Below, piece after piece: positions 46,573-59,800 of a stretch of 64,000 bases of DNA. The stretch's first letter is position 1. Every line of letters begins with the position of its first letter. The translations under genes and the position numbers were made by a program. The stretch spans positions 37,290,611-37,354,610 of the forward strand of contig NC_092576.1 of NCBI RefSeq assembly GCF_037975245.1, given 5' to 3'. The notes below the pieces were generated by a model that was not told where the DNA came from, searched no databases, and saw only the letters and a list, made by a program, of their open reading frames with translations. Origin of the DNA: Apostichopus japonicus (taxonomy: Eukaryota; Echinodermata; Holothuroidea; Aspidochirotida; Stichopodidae).

Positions 46573-46920
46573 AAAATAGAACTTATATAGCGCGTTCATT
46601 AGCAACGCTGCTCGGAGCGCTCTACAGGAATTGAAACAATGAATACACAGTAAACATTTAAAAACACAGAAAACATTCAAGAGCAAGTGGTAAAAAAATA
46701 TCGCCTAAAGGGTATGTATCATTAAATTTATAAAAGGATTGAAAAATACATATACGCTATGGTAAACACAAAAAAAAAACTTTACAGGAATTGAAACAAT
46801 TAATATACAGTAAACATTTAAAATACAGGAAACTTTCAAAAACAAATAATACAAAAAAATATCGCCTGAAGGCTATGTATCATTAAACTTATAAAAAAAA
46901 AGAAAAATACATATACCTTA
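46573..46920 (-). mobile_element. CR1/L2 LINE 3' end fragment
   Basis: The segment begins AATAGAACTTATATAGCGC, the same terminus (CTTATATAGCGC) as the LINE at 39074. Two direct copies of about 160 bp follow (46624-46783 and 46784-46920, each starting ACAGGAATTGAAACAAT). It is thus a 5'-truncated antisense insertion of a related family with the same duplicated 3' UTR design. Its right edge abuts exon D. Confidence 0.7.
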
Positions 46921-46934
46921 TCACCATCACCTAT

Positions 46935-47093
46935 CATTTGTTATTGCTTAAAAAATGTGTATCTTGCTTAAAGCCTGACGACGTCCAAACTATTGCCGAG
47001 ATGTGCTCCCAAGATATAGCCATCAATTGCAAAGACCATGTGTCAGTACACAAGTCAGTCATAGAGCTCCTGCAGAAAGCGTCCAGGAATAAC
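46935..47093 (+). pseudogene. Truncated copy of the NACHT exon end (exon D)
   Basis: Reads LLLKKCVSCLKPDDVQTIAE, CSQDIAI, VIELLQKASRNN and ends at GTAAGT in phase 0. It is homologous to the last about 55 codons of the NACHT exon (ending VQLLQIASSHD at the equivalent donor). No acceptor is seen; its upstream part is replaced by a LINE fragment at 46573-46920. The 53 codons present have no stop. I read it as the surviving end of a second NACHT exon, hence a partial gene duplicate; it might still be spliced as a short exon if a hidden acceptor exists. Confidence 0.65.
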
Positions 47094-48482
47094 GTAAGTA
47101 CACTGTCTACGGGTGAAGTGAGTATAGAACCTGTAGAAATATAATATCACCATACAAATAACCTTCCATCAAAGATTAAACACAAAGCTGTCTTCCTCAA
47201 TCATCCAATGTAATTACAATTATTTGTAAAAGGACTAAAGTAGACCGTAGTGTTTAGGAATCCAACAATACAAAACATAACAGACGACATTCGTTGCAAA
47301 CAACCTCCCCAATACCTTGCCTTGCCCTCATTACTTATCACACCTAAACGATTAATTAATACAAGTACTAGAGTTTCCTTAGCTGCTATAAAGATATGAA
47401 CATCAATACATTTACAATACCACAACCAATTACCAGCACCCCTTTCCTGCAAACATTCAATTGCCACACAACTTTATTTAATAAAAGTTACCCTACACTC
47501 CAACCCTTATATAATTATATTTAAATATCCACTCCATAACAATTTTCCCTTGTGAGAAAAAAAGATATTTTTGAATAAACTACTGTCTGTGATAACAATG
47601 GACAGAGATAAAAGAAAACTTGGTTATTGGTCTTCACTAAAAATAAAGAAAAACAATTGTTTATGAAATAAAACAAAAGAAACGTATAATGTCACCCTCC
47701 TAGTATACACTAAATAGGAACAAATGTAAACACGTTACATCGATTACTGCCATAACTAGATTTTATCCATCTGCTATAATGGAATGTTTATATTTTCAAA
47801 GTAAACAGTAGAAAGCAGAAAATAACACATGTTTACGATTTTTTTTTTAATTCATCGTAAACAATTGATTATAAAATAGCTTGCAAGTTGGTTTATCAAG
47901 TCAAAAGGAAGCAAATTTTATAAGACGTATGGGACTACACTGCCAATAGAATTTAACCCAAAAAAAACGTTGGTAATATTGAAAAGTAAATACATGAAAA
48001 AGTAAACAAAAATATTTTTTCGTAACAAAGAATACAATGAAACCTCATTTTCAAACATAGTGTACGATAATAACTTTGCATTAACTTTAATATTACTCAC
48101 CCTTAACATTCCTGACTTGTGGAAAAAATGACTTAAAAAGCAGTGATTACTAGTTAACAACAGAGAACAGCAATTTATTTACGTATTATGTCAATGTTTA
48201 TTAGTTTATTAATAACACGATGTTGTTGTGTTTTCTCCAAATGCAAGAATTAATTTAAAGACCATTACTAACCAGACACAGCACCCTGCTTTGAAGTCGA
48301 AATATATTTCAAAGTAAACAACAAACAACACTAATTTACATGTTTAAATATATTCTTTAACACAAACACAAACTTTTGTTATATTTATTTTTTTCAACAA
48401 CAACAACAAAACATAGTATGTGTTAAACTGTAATCCCTGATAACGCAATAGTCAATTAATTATATTAATTTCTTTTCTGCAG
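47094..48482. other. Intron between exons D and E, nothing recognised
   Basis: AT-rich; several frames open on the - strand have no support. Confidence 0.35.
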
Positions 48483-48691
48483 ATTCCCATAGACAATGTA
48501 GATATTGGATGTTCCTTTCATAAGATTGATAAAGATGGAGACATTATCCTCTCCTCTGGTGTCTCTCTACCAATTGTTTCATCATTAGAGGGTATGCTCT
48601 TACAGACAGAGGAAGGGAGAGAAATGAATGAACGTGAAGTTAATGGAATATTTAACTATGTAAACCACTCTAAAATATTCAAGGCACTGCA
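48483..48691 (+). CDS. NLR duplicate, repeat-type exon E
   Basis: Acceptor TTTTCTGCAG, donor CTGCA|GTAAGTA, phase 0 in and 2 out, no stop. Reads IPIDNVDIGCSFHKIDKDG, IILSSGVSLPIVSSLEGML, NEREVNGIFNYVNHSKIFK. Homologous to exon B at 44114-44316 and placed after exon D exactly as B is placed after the NACHT exon, which supports duplication of the exon pair. The phase-2 exit would accept an exon C-type partner, but none was found downstream. Confidence 0.7.
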
Positions 48692-51555
48692 GTAAGTATA
48701 TCATATATATTGATGTTAGTAAATATTAAAATAACTAATTAAAAAATGTACAATATAGGAATTATCAATATAGTTATATTTAATTATTACTGGAGGGTGT
48801 ATTTATATATTTTGATAGTTGTATAAGTAAATTTAAAACAGAAAGTGAAGAAGAAATTTAATAAAGACATAAGCTAACAATGAAAGAACAATCATCAGGT
48901 AAGGTATATGATAAAAGGGGAGAGTTTGTCATTTACAAAATGAGACAGTAAAACCAAAATAATAACGAGAAATTCTTCAGAAAAATGAAATATTTTGAAA
49001 TAAGAAAGACCTAAAACTGAAAATTGTAGTATATGTCATTGACAATAAAAGGGATTGAATTAACCCGATATATGAGGAATCAGTATTGCATTGTTTCATC
49101 ATCTTAGAGTAAAAACTTTTGCCAAAGCCAAACCACCATTTTAAAGCGCACACTTTGATAACTTAGATTAATTTAAAAATGTACGGAGATAAAAAAGGGA
49201 GCACCCAAAAAAACCTTAAATTTGTTGGCTGAAGTCCAATATGTTCCTCTTTTTTATCAGAGGGGACTCTTTCTTAATTATTGTATAACTCAACTGATAG
49301 TTAATACACATTGATGATAAAGTAGACAAAAATACATTGATATCAATTAAACAGACTGTAATTGTTTTCATCCATTCATATTGCACCCTTCTCAAGTCAA
49401 CTACTTTACGGTTTCCCTAATACCCCCACAACTATACCGGACCCCATTCCCTTAATTTCTGTTTATAACACTTGGGTTATCATTTATCCCCACTCAACAG
49501 ACCTTCCCCACACCCGCATACATACTCACCAAGGGTTTTTTTCTGTTAAACTATCAACGACCCTTTCTTCTGTTTAACAACCTGTCTTCACTGACTCCAA
49601 CCCTTGCCCACCCACTCCCACCCCGATGCAACAGAAAAGTATGCCTGTTTTAAACCCACACAACATTACAGTTAATCCCCACACAACAGAGATCAATAAA
49701 AAAAAATCATTCTCTATGTGAATTACACTTTTAACTGTAGATCCTTTCTAACATTGAGATTTTCTCGTTTCACCTAAAACTCAACCTCAAAAGCCAAACC
49801 CCAACCGGTCCCTCCAAAGGGCCAATAACTTTTTTATATCTCTATATATTGCACATTGTGTTGTCACCATATTTCGATTCGTAAAAAGTCACCTTTTATC
49901 ATAAACATGCTATTGTTACGAAGTCAGATACAGGTTGAAGTTAATTTTAGGTGTTGTTGTCGGAGAGGGAAAGGAATCGGCAGACGAGAAAGTAGACGAA
50001 AGGGTACTTATATGTACAATGAAATAGAGTAGAACTGTACTTGTAATTACATCAAATAATACAACAACAAAAAACACAACATACCGGTACTTACAAACTT
50101 AAAACTTAAGTTAACGCGCGCACAGGTACCTCCTTTCGGTGGGGTCTGGTGGTGTAGGGGCTGGTCCGGCCGCTTGGTACGAGACTGTTTAATGTGTTTT
50201 CTACAGGTAAGTAATAATACAAGTTCAGGTAAGCAGGTTATTCATGTTGATTGATTACGGTAAAGATGTAGGTGCTGAGCAGGGTTGCAGGATACTAAAA
50301 TAACCAGGCAGGTTCACATGTTATGGCAAGAAGGAATACTTGAAACAGCAGCAGCGGAGCAGCAGCCGAGGATCCGAGAAGCTGCGCAAGTCGAAGTGTT
50401 CTTGACCGGCTTGACAATAAAGAAATTCGCCCACATACTTAGAATAGTAAACACTGTATACATAAAAAACAAATTGACTTTGCATGACACTATGTCGTAC
50501 ACATTTACATCATACATTTGTACGTTGAAATATTTCTAATGAAATAATTTCATTTGTTTTTGACTTTCTGAAGATGTACAGTGATCTTTTACTATTACTG
50601 ACACTTTAACAAAAAAATTCTTCATCACCTGCCAATCAATTATTTCAACAATGAAATAAAAAGGAGTCCTTTTCCATAAATGAAACGCGTTCCTTTCAAT
50701 TTAAAGACGTTGTATCTATTAAAAGAGAAGCTCGTCGTTATAACAAAGCAAAAATAAAAATAAAAATATCCAACAAAGAAATGAAGGTTGCCATAGGTAC
50801 GTCTAGACACTGTCTGGTTCATATCGTTGAAGATAACTGTGAAGTCATTTCTGTTTTATTCCCTCAAAAGTATTTATTCTTTCTGCAAAGTAATAGTTAT
50901 AGAATAAAGAAAAGATAAGGCAATCTATGGTAATAGATCGAACTGGAACAAAAGGGGGAAAAGTTTATGGAGAAAATAAATAAAAAGACAAATTAGAGAT
51001 AAATGTGTAAAATATTCAACAGTTTAATTAGTATAAATTTGATATTGATTGTTTTAATAATTCATATATTATTTTTTTCTATCCACTAAATTTGGATAAA
51101 TATTAAATAATCTACTAGTTAAGAACTATGGACATTTCCAAAACAAACCAAACAATGTCAGTAGCTCTTGCCACTCTCTGTGATAAAGCTAATCATTTTA
51201 ATGGAATTGTCACCAACAAACATCCCTCTCTCTTTATGTATTTGTTTACCACTGACATGTTGTTATTTAAGTGAAAGTGGTGAATTAAATTGTGTCCTTT
51301 CATGGGTGTCACTGTGTGAGTGGGGGTGGGTAAGTGGCAAAGGGTAGTATTTATATTTTGAAAGGAATATTCGACAATACATATTTACTACCTTAGGTCT
51401 CCAAATACTTTAACAGTTGTTTCAAAAAAAGCTTTCTTGCCAAGGACCATGTCCTTTCTGAGAGTCCGTAAGCTTTAAGGCCTAGACGGTCTACATCTAC
51501 GGCATTATTAACGTTACTGAAAACATTACTAAATCACTTTATGATTAAACTCAAC
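48692..51555. other. Non-coding, no gene recognised
   Basis: No exon with matching phase to exon E was found. A GC-richer patch at about 50110-50420 with CAG-rich sequence (50345-50375) follows TGTTACGAAG at 49915, which looks like an LTR start, but no matching end was found. Confidence 0.35.
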
Positions 51556-52090
51556 GTTTGTATTTGTTGTTGATCTGAAAAGGAGTTTTTGACACTGATG
51601 GCCATTGTTTATTACTTATAAAACTTGAGCATTTTGGAATTTGGTGAACGTTTGAAAACTGGCTAAAGAGTAATTTGCCCAAAAGAAAGCAATATGTTCA
51701 AAACAGTGATTTAAATTTGGTTTTGTTTATGTACGATGCGATGTGCCTCAAGCGTCTATTGCACCCATAGTATTTATCCTGTATATATACGACGTGTATA
51801 TCATATCCAAATGATTATATTTTGTACTTTTCCTGAGGAATGCTCGTATGATAACATCAAGGTACTTTATATAACTGTAATTAGGGAACTCCAAAAACTT
51901 AAAGTGCAGGTCGCAGTTAACAAGTTATCTCTCAATGTTAGCAAAACAAGTTGCAAACTATTTTCCAAAATCCGTATGAATAGTGATCTGGACATAATTA
52001 CTAATGAGGTGAATAAGCAGGAAGGATTTATGTGACGAAGTTTCTTGGTTTACATATAAAAAATTAACTGAACTTGAAAGAAAACATTTT
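51556..52090 (+). mobile_element. LINE reverse-transcriptase relic, + strand
   Basis: Pieces in changing frames appear in RT order: VFVVDLKRSF then DTDGHCLLLIKLEHFGIW, WLKSNLPKRKQYVQ, VPQASIAPIVFILYIYDV (the GVPQGS-LGP-LF-LY box, catalytic region altered), and VNKLSLNVSKTSCKLF. The FADD box is not recognisable. 5' and 3' ends are not defined. It lies near the duplicated NLR exons, in the same direction. Confidence 0.7.
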
Positions 52091-53103
52091 AAGAATTAAT
52101 CACACATATTTTCTAAACGTATGTGAATTTTACATAAAGCCAGCCAGGTATTAAATAGCGGAAAAAAATGACGATGTTAGGTGTCGAACAGCAATTAAAA
52201 TGGCGTCCTTTCATAAATTACTATATTGTTTCTTAATTCTTTACCGGACAGCAAACATTGCATAGCTGGTTACTTTATTGACATATCAAAAGTGAATGAT
52301 AAGGTAAAGAACACGTCATTAATTGAAAAAATAAGAACAAGAAGCTAAGACTCCGTGTAGCTGGTACACTGTATAAGAGGGGATGATCTTATACTAAAAC
52401 TAATTTTAAAATTTTTGAATCGAGCGTCTTATCAGCAGAGAATCCATGATTTGTCTCTTTGTTAGTCAGGTATATCTTTCTTTAATCGTCAGGTTTCATC
52501 ACTGTCTGCTGCCTCGTGCCTTGTTCAGATTACAATCAAAGAGCATTACAGGTACAGTAACGATAATTACGGATTTAATAGTTATTGATTGTTTAACTTT
52601 TGCCTTCTTATGTACAGATTGTTATTTCTTTTTCCTCTTGTATTTCAATTAAATTAAAGAGACAACTTAAATCATGCTAAGCCCCACCAGAATAGGTCCA
52701 CTTCTGCTATTAACACATATGCAGAAAGATATGGTAACGTCAATTCTCAGTCTGGCGGGTAATCTTTAAAATTTGGGTTGGCGAGAGCGAGTTTCGATAA
52801 ATTTCGAAAAAGAAGATGGTAATGTAGAAGATATTCAAGTGCCCGTGGCACAGTGGTATCGTTTATTCAGACGTCCTTTAGCATACAAGGTTCTTAGTGT
52901 AATTTGCTTAAAATATACGGCTGTCAGTTACCATTGCATTACTTAGAGCGTTACTGTTTACGCAATTCCTCAACACGACGCCCAGCGCAGCAACCCACGT
53001 GGCGCCACACGCAAAGTATAACAAAACATATATAGAACGCGGCGTCAAATGCAGCGTCCAAATATGAAATCAGATTCATGGTTTCAAAGGTAACTAAACT
53101 AAC

Positions 53104-53104
<1 letters not shown>
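52091..53104. other. Non-coding, one possible SINE head
   Basis: At about 52839-52900 GTGGCACAGTGGTATCG fits a tRNA-type A box, and GGTTCTTAG about 35 bp on is a poor B box. It may be the 5' part of a tRNA-derived SINE. Otherwise nothing is recognised. Confidence 0.3.
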
Positions 53105-53105
<1 letters not shown>

Positions 53106-53171
<66 letters not shown>

Positions 53172-53182
53172 TGTATATATAC

Positions 53183-53271
<89 letters not shown>
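53106..53271. repeat. (TA)n microsatellite with ACATATATGT interruptions
   Basis: About 165 bp of TA repeats, interrupted near 53165-53205 by ACATATATGTATATATACAT, itself self-complementary, so the tract could fold as a long hairpin. Confidence 0.9.
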
Positions 53272-53272
<1 letters not shown>

Positions 53273-56200
53273 CCCCGCTAATACACAAATTAACAACCGT
53301 GAACTAAATGATTGTAATTTGCATTATTTAACCCAGCTTCCCATCGATAGCTGAAGTAAGACTAGTGCACCAATGTTGATTATAACGGACTTACTGTAGT
53401 TATCCATTCACAGCAGAGCACTGATCCTTACAAGCGTACACGTAGTTCAGAGCGCAACTAAATTATGATAATAACGTGAATGTTAACAATCGGTTAAGAA
53501 CGCTAATCCTGAATAAGTGAGCATAATCACATTCAGAGCAATGTTGCAGTTTGCTAACAATTCACACGACTCACAAATGTATTAAACAATGCCCTGAACA
53601 CTTACGATTATAAGAAGAGTTAAACAAGATACCGTGGTATTAGGAACATACCAACTTGATAGAAATGATAACATAACGTACCGTAAGTAGACTTATAACT
53701 CATCTTGTATGAGATTTTTTAAAACAATATTTACACAATAAACATTACCATCAGCTCCTTTTACACTAGCCTGATCCTTGGCCTAAATTTATGCTCGCGA
53801 GAATTTACTACTTCGAAGAACAACGCCTCTGAGTTGCAGTCATCAGTCTTTTGGTTTAATGCATTTCTCCTACATGTTGACATGCAGAAAATGGCTATTT
53901 TTTTTTATAAGAATTTTTGACCTTTGAACTCAAACATTTGATATATTACGTCATCAATCACGCAGAAACGGGTTTACATGGCCAGGCACCTACTCTCCAA
54001 ATTTGAACTAGATGGAAATTAACGTCTAGGAGGAGTTTGCGACTCACATTTTTGCTCACTTACACACACAAATTCACATGCAAGTCACTCACACACTTCT
54101 TCAGTTTTCTGATATTTTCTGATATGTACAGTACAATCAAATGGCTACTACATGATATAATAATGGAGGAGCTCGCATATCTTGGCCTTAAAGAGATTTA
54201 TCCCTTGTTCTTGAACATAAAACAGGTGAAATGTAGCTTGATTACATCTTCATCAAGGTATTTCACATTACATAGTACTGACCAGGCACCCAATACATCC
54301 GTATTAAGGGGCACATATGACATGCAACATCCAGGGTTTATTGACAATTGCTCAAAGTATTGTAATCGTACGACTTTATATGACTTTGAACAGTTGTAAG
54401 TAGAAGGTTAGACCAATGTATAACGAAAATGTGATTTCCCAGATTAAGTTTACATTTGAACTTGTTTATCAAATTAATAATGTTACCCCCTACCCGCCAC
54501 CACCGACTCCCCTTCCTTTCAATCTAACATTCATATATCTACAATGTTTACCTCTCTTACTTTTGAAGAGTAATTGGTTTGGGAAATTGCTTCCTAATCG
54601 TCATTTTGATTTGGGAAATTGCTTCCTAATCGTCATTTTTGTCATTTACAATGTGTATGATCAATGTCATAAATGTCAGAGGGAGATCTGAAACTGAAAT
54701 TTAGATTAAACACGACGAATATACAGTTGTAATAACTTTATATATCTGATAAAGAATTTCTCAGACCAAAGATTCATAACTTTAATCCAACATATATCTT
54801 GAATACATATATATTTAGATATCTGCTATCTTAATTTTAGTAACTGAAATGAATACAGCTATTTTTGTTTGGCCTGTAAATATATGAGAACCTATTTTTG
54901 TTTAAATGAAATTGAAATAAAAGACGTTAAGTTAACACAATGCAATGAAATGAGAAAACCATCACACAATTAGTAACTGAGAGCGCTCTTACCCTTGAAT
55001 AATACCGAGACAGAAAAATGTTTAAAAATAAAGGAAAATTACTGTCACAACAAATTAACTTTCACTAACAATAATTATGTAACTTGTGCAGTGAAAGGGT
55101 GAGGATTCATCAGTTTCAAATACACATTATAACTAATCAATGTAAGCATTGTTAAAATTACATTACAAACGCCCATACAATGTTTGAAATGAACAATGTA
55201 CACAATTTATGTTTGCTTTATGATACAAACATATATACAATTCATGCACCATAAGAGAGCTGATGCTGCTTTAACGGAGAATTCTGTCTCAAACATAGTT
55301 AAGTGTTGATATGCAAGCAGAAAACCAAAAGATATATCTCTGTGATATAATTCTGTCGGTTTAGTTTTGGAGAAAAACACTGAGACAAAGTCCTTGCTCC
55401 GTTTGGTGTTTCTACTTGCACATTATTTAAATCTTCAGGTAACCAATCTAAGTTCAGACGAAACTTAATTGTTATAAAATAACAAAGAAACATATAAAAG
55501 TAACCTCACTTACTGTTCTGATAAAGCATATTGTATGAATAACTTCATTTAAATTGTCATTTCCATGAAATACAGAGAACAACTGTTCACTGTGTTTGTT
55601 TCAGTACATAACTTTATGGCAGTTTGACCTGATCCAAACATAGATTATAACAATGACTGCCGTTCCGTCCTGTTTAATTTGTTTTGTTTGTTGCTATTGA
55701 ATACTTACTCTAATCCTGCTTTTCTTTATTCATATATTAGTTGTATGGATGCCTTATGGATATAGCGGGGTGACTTACATTCTAAATATCCAATCTGGTC
55801 GTTGGACGCTGGCATCTGAACGTCATATACTCTTCCCGGTATTTATCTCACAGTGTGCAGTTGAATAAGAACTATTGATGGTTCAACTCATTAAAAGAAA
55901 CCCACCGAATTGAAGTTTATATTTAAATAAATACATGTCATTCCCAAAGAAAATGTGGAGACTAATACTATTTTGCACCCACCGAATTATGTTATGGCGG
56001 CCCTAGCTCAGAAATGTGTGTGCTCACTGATGTTTACGTTTTTTAGTGACAAAGAAGTAACATCACGATGAAAAATAAATCATCACAAATATACCAGCGG
56101 CGATTGATGACGGAGAGGGGCTGTATGTCATTTCCGATCAATTTTATACCTCATGTTCAAAAGTGAACAACATACTAATCTTTCTTTGTCTAAATATTAT

Positions 56201-56848
56201 ATGTTTCATATGCTTCTGACGACCAGCATCGGAACTTTTGACAATTTCAAAATCTAGAATATTGTTTGGTTACTGACGTCATGGTGTGATAAGAGGTCGA
56301 TGAAAGATAGAATGGTTTATCAGTTGGATAACAGTACCGCTATACTATTCTTTTGAAAGGAAATTCAATTTGAAAATGCGGTTAAGGAAGTGGTTGTTAT
56401 CTGATATATTTTTCACAACCGTGTGCAGGTGTATCCTTGAGCAATGACTCTATTTATTGTTTAGGGGAAAAAATACCGGTTAACTGTTAAAATTTTAAGA
56501 AATGTTTAACGATAAACAATTGCAGTCGTAACTTTATTTACTAATCATAATATCATAATAATTACGATTGTCATCGAAAAAAAATATGACGATAATGATT
56601 AGGATGAATTTCAAAAAAGATGATCTCTTTCTTCGTTGAAAATAAATCTCCTTCAACAATTTCATCGGCAAAATCTATATCATTCCTGCTGGATATCATT
56701 CATCATTTTACAAGGGGAAAACAAATAGCAGCATGTCTCGTTTTTGGAAATATTATTTGCGTGTCCTATTTATAAATGTTGTAATTGAAACTGGAATATA
56801 GAAATTGAAAATGCTTACTACATTCACATTACCATTTGTTATTTACAG
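53272..56848. other. Non-coding, one weak exon candidate
   Basis: A frame at 54257-54396 after CATCAAG and before GTAAGTAG reads YFTLHSTDQAPNTSV and ends TTLYDFEQL; splice sites are plausible, but it has no family match and no phase partner. A 32-bp tandem duplication is at 54578-54641. Nothing else is recognised. Confidence 0.3.
54578..54641. repeat. 32-bp tandem duplication
   Basis: TTTGGGAAATTGCTTCCTAA plus 12 more bases occurs twice in direct succession without a difference. Confidence 0.9.
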
Positions 56849-59800
56849 ACGAAACCCATTAGAGAAGAATTGACGGATGTAGAATATCGTCAAGAGGTAA
56901 TATTATGGAAAGAGTTATTATTATACTTCATTTGGTAAAATGTTCAGTATGATACAGACATATACATGTGTACAGTGAAATTCCTGTGTCATTTCATATT
57001 TAATAGTCATACATTAAATCAATGAAAGCCATACCACATGTTCAATATGAGTCACAACTTTTTTACCATTCAGAGTTTTCTGTCATCAACCTACGTTTTG
57101 GTTACTTGTCTTAGGCAGGCAAGTAACCAATGCAGTCAAGTTTGTGTGTGGACGTATGTGGGTAAAAATGATACTTCAAGATAGACAACCTCTGCAATAT
57201 CCATAGGTGACATGTGGCTTTCCCATAACCAGGTCAAGAATCGTATTGTTCTGTGTGCAGGTCATTTGGGGTCAGCAAAGGTCACATCATTTAAATGTTA
57301 TAATCATAAGCCCTATAAACACGATATACCAATAAAGGTAAATTCAGATAGCTAATATTTGACATGTCTTTCTTTTAGTGAGTATGGGAACCATGTTATT
57401 TTTGGTATAGATCAAAGTTCATTTCATGTCGGTAAAATAACATATGGTCAATATATCAAAAATCCTTTATCTTGAGACCGTTATCTTGAATATATATTAT
57501 ATGCATTGTAGATTACCCAATGAAAAGTAAGATTACTCTACACTTTGGTTTAGGTGAAAGCTCATTAAAGAATTAAAGAAATCAAAACCTTCAAAATATA
57601 TCAATTAAGATTTGAATATTATGCTGATTTGACTTCCCGATATGTAGTAGAACCTCTTTGCTGTTTTAGTTAGGTCAAAGGTCAGCTTAGGTAAATCTGA
57701 CCGTATGAACTTCAGCCAAGGTTAACGTGCGATATACTCTTCTGTTGCGTATGTAATGTGTGTAAAGGCATGTATCCTCTTCCTTTTATTATGGAGGGGG
57801 GGGGGGGGTTGGGGATTCATTACAAGCTTGTTAAGGATATATTTTTTTTACTGGGAGCTTGTTGTTCACATGATATCACTTTTGTATTTAATAACCGAGC
57901 ATTTTAATGCAAAAACGGTACATTGAAGCATTGTAATAAAACATTCAACGAGGAACCGAAATGATCAATCATTGAACTTTAACAGTGTGATTCTAATACT
58001 TATAGGCATAACCTACTTGAAATCTAAATTGCTTCAATATGAAATATCTGAAAAAAAAGTAAGAGCTCTTAACTTACCTTTTTGGTAACACTGTGACATA
58101 TCAACACTGTTCTGTTTTTCTGTCTTAATGCATTCTTTTTAAGTATGTTTTAAGTACTTGGTAGGATGGATGTTGTATGGTGAATAGTAGTATCTAAGGG
58201 TGGGCACAACATTAATTATCATGTATTGTTGACATTTACAATACAACTTATCAACATCTAGGTTAACGATGTCATCGTCACATCAAAGTGTTGTGATAGG
58301 TATCACGAGCAGCAGAGCAGTGAATTATTAAGTTTAATTTAATTGTTCGAGGTTGCTTATTTTGATACAGAATGTGGCTATATGTGACAGCGTACTAAAA
58401 CATATAGTTTATACATGAGATGGTTTAGTTCGAGAGTTTTGTATCGACTAATGATGTTTGATTATAAACTACCTTATATTTCTTAAAGGTAATTATGATG
58501 ATAGGGAGTTGATTCAAAATTGATGCCATTCGTTACATGCATACAATAGTTTGTGTGTTTTGAGCGAAAGTAGCACTTTAACAGAAGCAATTAACTCATC
58601 GCTTATATGAAGTTTTTTATCGACTAGGATTCATTGTGGCAATGAGGGAGAGGTTTTCTGCATGCAGGGAGGAGTTCGGGCATCTTTCATGTTTTTTTTT
58701 CTTCTTATTTTTACGTTGTTTCCTTCCATTTTTTTAATTTTCCATAGGTGAAAAGCTTCCGTCATCGCTACAGGTAAGGAAATATGGTTATAAAATGCAA
58801 GTTCTAAACATTACAATCAAACATAAAAAGGGGCGAATATTTTTCATCCCAACATAGAACATATCGTTATATCCACGGCCATTGCACCCACATAAATACA
58901 ATGTTAAATTTGTAAGACCTTGTTTTCATTTAAGTAAATATCAAGTTTGAAGGCTCAAATTTGTATTTAAGTAAACATAAACTAATGCTGATGTAAATTT
59001 AAGGTGACTCCGAATGTTGTAAATAACATCTCAGCGGATTATTATTGTTATTTGAACCAATGAAAACAGGCGAAGACTCTTGTGACCATTCAATCAAATT
59101 GAGATATTTATTCATTTACTGTTTAGACACATACAATTGCTGTAGTTGCGTATTACATTTTATATAAGTAAGATTATGGCAATTTGGTAACCCTAAACTC
59201 TATAAATAATGATAAATTTGATGAAATTACTCGCAATAAAAAATGAACTGGCTTCATTAAAAAGGTGGATTTGAAGGAATTTTAATTTTGTGTCACTCTG
59301 CTATTCTTATATATTTTCAGAGATTGATTTGAATATTTTTACCTTGTCAAAGGCAATGTGGTTCTGAGTTGTCAATTGCCAATTCATTCACTGATTATAG
59401 GGAACTAGGAGAGCAGAAAGTCAAACATGACATGATTGTAAAATGTCAATGTGATTAGTATTGAAATTTTCCAGAAAGGGTACAGCATGTCATGTATACA
59501 ACTTACGAACGTTTTGGTCGATCATATGTTTTTAAACAGATTTCTTATCAACGAGGCTTACATAGACCAGACTAAATTACATTGTGTAAAGTTATTGTAC
59601 ATAAACAAGTTACTGTCACAAAATTGATAAACAAATGAGAATTTGACAGCACTCTCTTTGCGGAGGACAAAACAGTAATGTATCAATCGGCGCCCCTTAA
59701 ATGACCACCCTCACCCAATATCAGCTTCAATCTGAAACTCATTACTGATTCTTAACATGTGCATGACTCTGAGCTACCACTTTTGTTTTCCAAGATCATG

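Noticed and set aside
49915-50530. Possible second solo LTR starting TGTTACGAAG
   Set aside because: No matching CA end or target duplication was found.
53078-53296. Tyr-Ile repeat frames
   Set aside because: Produced by the (TA)n tract.
54037-54399. 120-codon + strand frame
   Set aside because: Its 3' half has plausible splice sites but no phase partner or family; kept only as a remark.
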